This document shows, piece after piece, positions 61,958 through 64,000 of a DNA stretch of 64,000 bases. This DNA comes from an uncultured Alphaproteobacteria bacterium (lineage in GTDB: Bacteria; Pseudomonadota; Alphaproteobacteria; HIMB59; GCA-002718135), in contig CACIBE010000001.1 in assembly GCA_902584805.1 (NCBI GenBank), positions 62,001 to 126,000 on the forward strand, given 5' to 3'. A program made the position numbers and the translations under genes. Under the pieces are notes generated by a model. It was not told the origin of the DNA and made no database searches. It was given only the letters and a program-made list of their open reading frames with translations. How positions within the stretch are numbered: the first letter of the stretch is position 1; each line of letters begins with the position of its first letter.

Positions 61958-63253
61958 GTGAGAGAAAAAATAGCAATTATTGGTTCTGGTATTTCAGGAA
62001 TAAGTGCAGCTTACCTTTTGTCTTCTAAATATGATGTTTATTTATTTGAAAAAAATAATAGATTGGGCGGACATACAAGAACTATTTATGTTGAAGAATC
62101 AACAAAGACAATCCCAGTCGATACAGGGTTTATTGTATTCAATGAAAATAATTATCCAGATTTAACAAATTTTTTTAAATTACTTGATGTGAAATGCAAA
62201 AATTCAGATATGTCTTTTGCCGTCTCAAATCAAGATCCTCAAATTGAATATAGTGGCAAAAATATCTTTTCTCTTTTTGCTAATTTTAGAAATGTGTTTT
62301 CTTTTAATTTTTTTAAAATGTTATTTGAAATAAGAAAACTTTATTTATTATGTAATAGCTTAAATATTAGTGATTTAGAGCATACTAAAACCTTAAATGA
62401 TTTTTTAAAAACTAATAATTTTTCAACATACCTAATAAATTATCATATTTTACCTATGATATCATCTATATGGTCAAGCAATATAAGTGATGTAAAAAAT
62501 TTTCCTCTCATAACATTCATTAATTTTTTTAAAAATCATGCTTTATTTAATTTAAAAAAAAGACCTCAATGGAAATACGTAGAAGGAGGAAGTAACGAAT
62601 ATATAAAAAAAATTATTAATAAAAATATTTTTGAGTATAAAACAAATTTCAAAATTAAAAAAATTATTAGAGAAAATAGTAAAATTAAAATAGAAGATGA
62701 GAAAAATAATATATTAGAATTTCATAAGGTAATATTCGCAACCCATGCAAATCAAGTATTGGATATTTTGGAAAAACCAACAGAAGAAGAAGTAAAAATA
62801 TTTTCACAATTTAAATATTCAACTAACTCAGCAATACTTCACTCCGATCACTCTTTAATGCCTGAATCAAAAATTGCTTGGTCAAGTTGGAATTTTTTAA
62901 ATAAGCCATCATCTTCTAAATTTACTTTAACTTATTGGATGAATTTCTTGCAAAAATTACCTACTAAACAAAATTATTTTGTAACTGTTAATCCATATAA
63001 AAAGCCTGAAAATATAATTAACGAAACAACATTTAATCATCCAATATATACTACTGATACTATTTTAGCTCAAAAAAATGTTATGGAAATTCAAGGAAAG
63101 AATAATACATTTTTCTGTGGAGCTTACCTTGGATATGGTTTTCATGAAGACGGCATTCAATCATCTTCTTATATTTGTAAATTATTAAATTGTGATTTAC
63201 CTTGGAAGAGAGGGAAAAATTTTTATAATAGATTGCAAATTAATTTTAAATGA
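61958..63253 (+). CDS. FAD/NAD(P)-binding amine oxidase-like protein
   Basis: A 431-residue flavoprotein. Rossmann start KIAIIGSGISGISAAYLLSSKYDVYLFEKNNRLGGHTRT, VDTGFIVFNENNYPDL near residue 52, and the C-terminal FAD closure FFCGAYLGYGFHEDGIQSS match the COG2907 group, which is nearly always encoded beside DUF1365 and a cyclopropane-fatty-acid synthase-like gene. The exact reaction is not established; modification of membrane fatty acids, such as furan or cyclopropane groups, is the usual suggestion. The start is GTG at 61958, 1 bp after the phrB stop. Its stop overlaps the DUF1365 start (ATGA). Confidence 0.87.
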   Translation: MREKIAIIGSGISGISAAYLLSSKYDVYLFEKNNRLGGHTRTIYVEESTKTIPVDTGFIVFNENNYPDLTNFFKLLDVKCKNSDMSFAVSNQDPQIEYSGKNIFSLFANFRNVFSFNFFKMLFEIRKLYLLCNSLNISDLEHTKTLNDFLKTNNFSTYLINYHILPMISSIWSSNISDVKNFPLITFINFFKNHALFNLKKRPQWKYVEGGSNEYIKKIINKNIFEYKTNFKIKKIIRENSKIKIEDEKNNILEFHKVIFATHANQVLDILEKPTEEEVKIFSQFKYSTNSAILHSDHSLMPESKIAWSSWNFLNKPSSSKFTLTYWMNFLQKLPTKQNYFVTVNPYKKPENIINETTFNHPIYTTDTILAQKNVMEIQGKNNTFFCGAYLGYGFHEDGIQSSSYICKLLNCDLPWKRGKNFYNRLQINFK

Positions 63254-64000
63254 TTTCTCAAATACTATTATCTAGCATCATTCATAAAAGATTTATTCCA
63301 TTTAAACACACATTGAAATATGAGGTACCAAGTCTTTTTATTAATTTGGATAATCTTGATCAATTAAGTAAAAACTATAAACTTTTTTCATTAAACTCAT
63401 TTAATCTTTTTTCTATTTATGAAAAAGATCATGGATATAGAGACAAAAGGTCAATAAAGACATTCGTTAAAGATTCCCTCTCTAAATTTAATATTAAATA
63501 TAAACATCTTAATATAATGATACTTTGTTTTCCAAGAATTTTGGGATATGTATTTGATCCCTTATCAATTATATATTGTTATGATGATAAAAAATTAATA
63601 TCTATTTTCTATGAAGTCAAAAATACGACTAATGAACAACATACCTATATTTTTAAAGGAAATGTAAATTTTGAAGATTTTAAATTATCTCATGAATGTG
63701 CAAAGCAGTTTTATGTATCTCCATTCATAGAAATGGAGGCAAATTATAAATTTTTTAACCGAATGCAAAAAAATAAAATAAATATTAACATTGATCTTTA
63801 TGATAAAAATAATAAAAAAGTTCTAACAGCTACTCAGTATGGCAAATTTATAGATTTTAACTCAAAAAATATGTTTAAATTTTTATATCATAATCCACTT
63901 TTAGGCTTAAAGGTAATGGCTGGAATTCTTTATGAGGCTTTAAAAATAATTTACAAAGGTGGTAAATATTATGCACGAAAAAAGAAGCCAAATGATACAG
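63250..64000 (+). CDS. DUF1365 protein, 3'-truncated by window edge
   Basis: An open frame of at least 250 residues runs from the ATG at 63250 to the window end without a stop. ILLSSIIHKRFIPFKHTLKYEVPSLFINLDNL at the start, EKDHGYRDKRSIKTFVKD near residue 56, and MILCFPRILGYVFDPLSIIYCYDDKK near 90 (the FGYVFNPLSVYYC motif of DUF1365) identify the family, as does HVSPF-like QFYVSPFIEMEANYKF. It overlaps the amine oxidase-like gene by 4 bp. In other bacteria a Cfa-type methyltransferase follows, so one is expected just beyond the window. Enzymatic role is unproven. Confidence 0.85.
   Translation, partial: MISQILLSSIIHKRFIPFKHTLKYEVPSLFINLDNLDQLSKNYKLFSLNSFNLFSIYEKDHGYRDKRSIKTFVKDSLSKFNIKYKHLNIMILCFPRILGYVFDPLSIIYCYDDKKLISIFYEVKNTTNEQHTYIFKGNVNFEDFKLSHECAKQFYVSPFIEMEANYKFFNRMQKNKININIDLYDKNNKKVLTATQYGKFIDFNSKNMFKFLYHNPLLGLKVMAGILYEALKIIYKGGKYYARKKKPNDT

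Overview
The window is 64 kb of very AT-rich DNA, by eye about 30% GC, with genes packed almost edge to edge and many 4-bp ATGA overlaps. It reads as the chromosome of a small-genome marine alphaproteobacterium of the SAR11/HIMB59 type. The reasons are a CcrM-type GANTC methyltransferase, a CIRCE-controlled groESL operon, many short secreted proteins, and a large methylated-amine / one-carbon oxidation region. This assignment is inference from gene content; no rRNA is present to confirm it. I see no intact prophage, no insertion sequence and no CRISPR array.

Layout. 1-4.3 kb: purine synthesis (3' part of purD, purC, then purK, purE and a short IMP dehydrogenase on the other strand). 4.3-9.6 kb: a GNAT-like protein, a MATE exporter, an autotransporter with a repeat-built passenger, a small secreted protein and a rhodanese. 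9.7-14.6 kb: ccrM, a probable small RNA, rnhB, moaB, a lytic transglycosylase and a cysteine-free family-4 uracil-DNA glycosylase. 14.6-16.8 kb: a TPR protein and ispE. 16.8-22.4 kb: the ligase-associated DNA damage module (ATP-dependent ligase, exonuclease, Lhr-type helicase, PdeM nuclease). 22.4-25.9 kb: five mostly uncharacterised membrane or secreted proteins. 26.1-27.7 kb: intact tRNA-Gln, then a 787-bp unit ending in a truncated tRNA-Gln copy that looks like the scar of a tiny integrative element, then an SH3 protein and tRNA-Arg. 27.7-41.4 kb: housekeeping and envelope genes (GT61 glycosyltransferase, S49 peptidase, groESL, glutathione peroxidase, MscS, AI-2E family, recX, ABC-2 permease, argD, argF, TrkH, apaG, OmpA-like lipoprotein).

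41.5-59.3 kb: the metabolic core. It holds a DmdA-like GcvT-family methyltransferase, a dimethylglycine/sarcosine dehydrogenase, both ETF subunits, ETF-ubiquinone oxidoreductase, heterotetrameric sarcosine oxidase (soxBDAG), formate-THF ligase and a divergent methylene-THF reductase. Together these can strip methyl groups from osmolytes such as glycine betaine derivatives (and perhaps DMSP), load them on tetrahydrofolate, and send electrons through ETF to ubiquinone and C1 units to formate/ATP. 59.3-64 kb: trhO, rpmG, then a photolyase - FAD oxidoreductase - DUF1365 operon running off the end.

Most notable: the 787-bp tRNA-Gln element with internal 11-bp tandem repeats resembling integrase arm sites and no integrase; three GANTC sites packed into the promoter of the GANTC methyltransferase; a candidate sRNA with a CCUCCC loop; an IMP dehydrogenase without CBS domains; and a 16-bp perfect palindrome over the likely fhs promoter.
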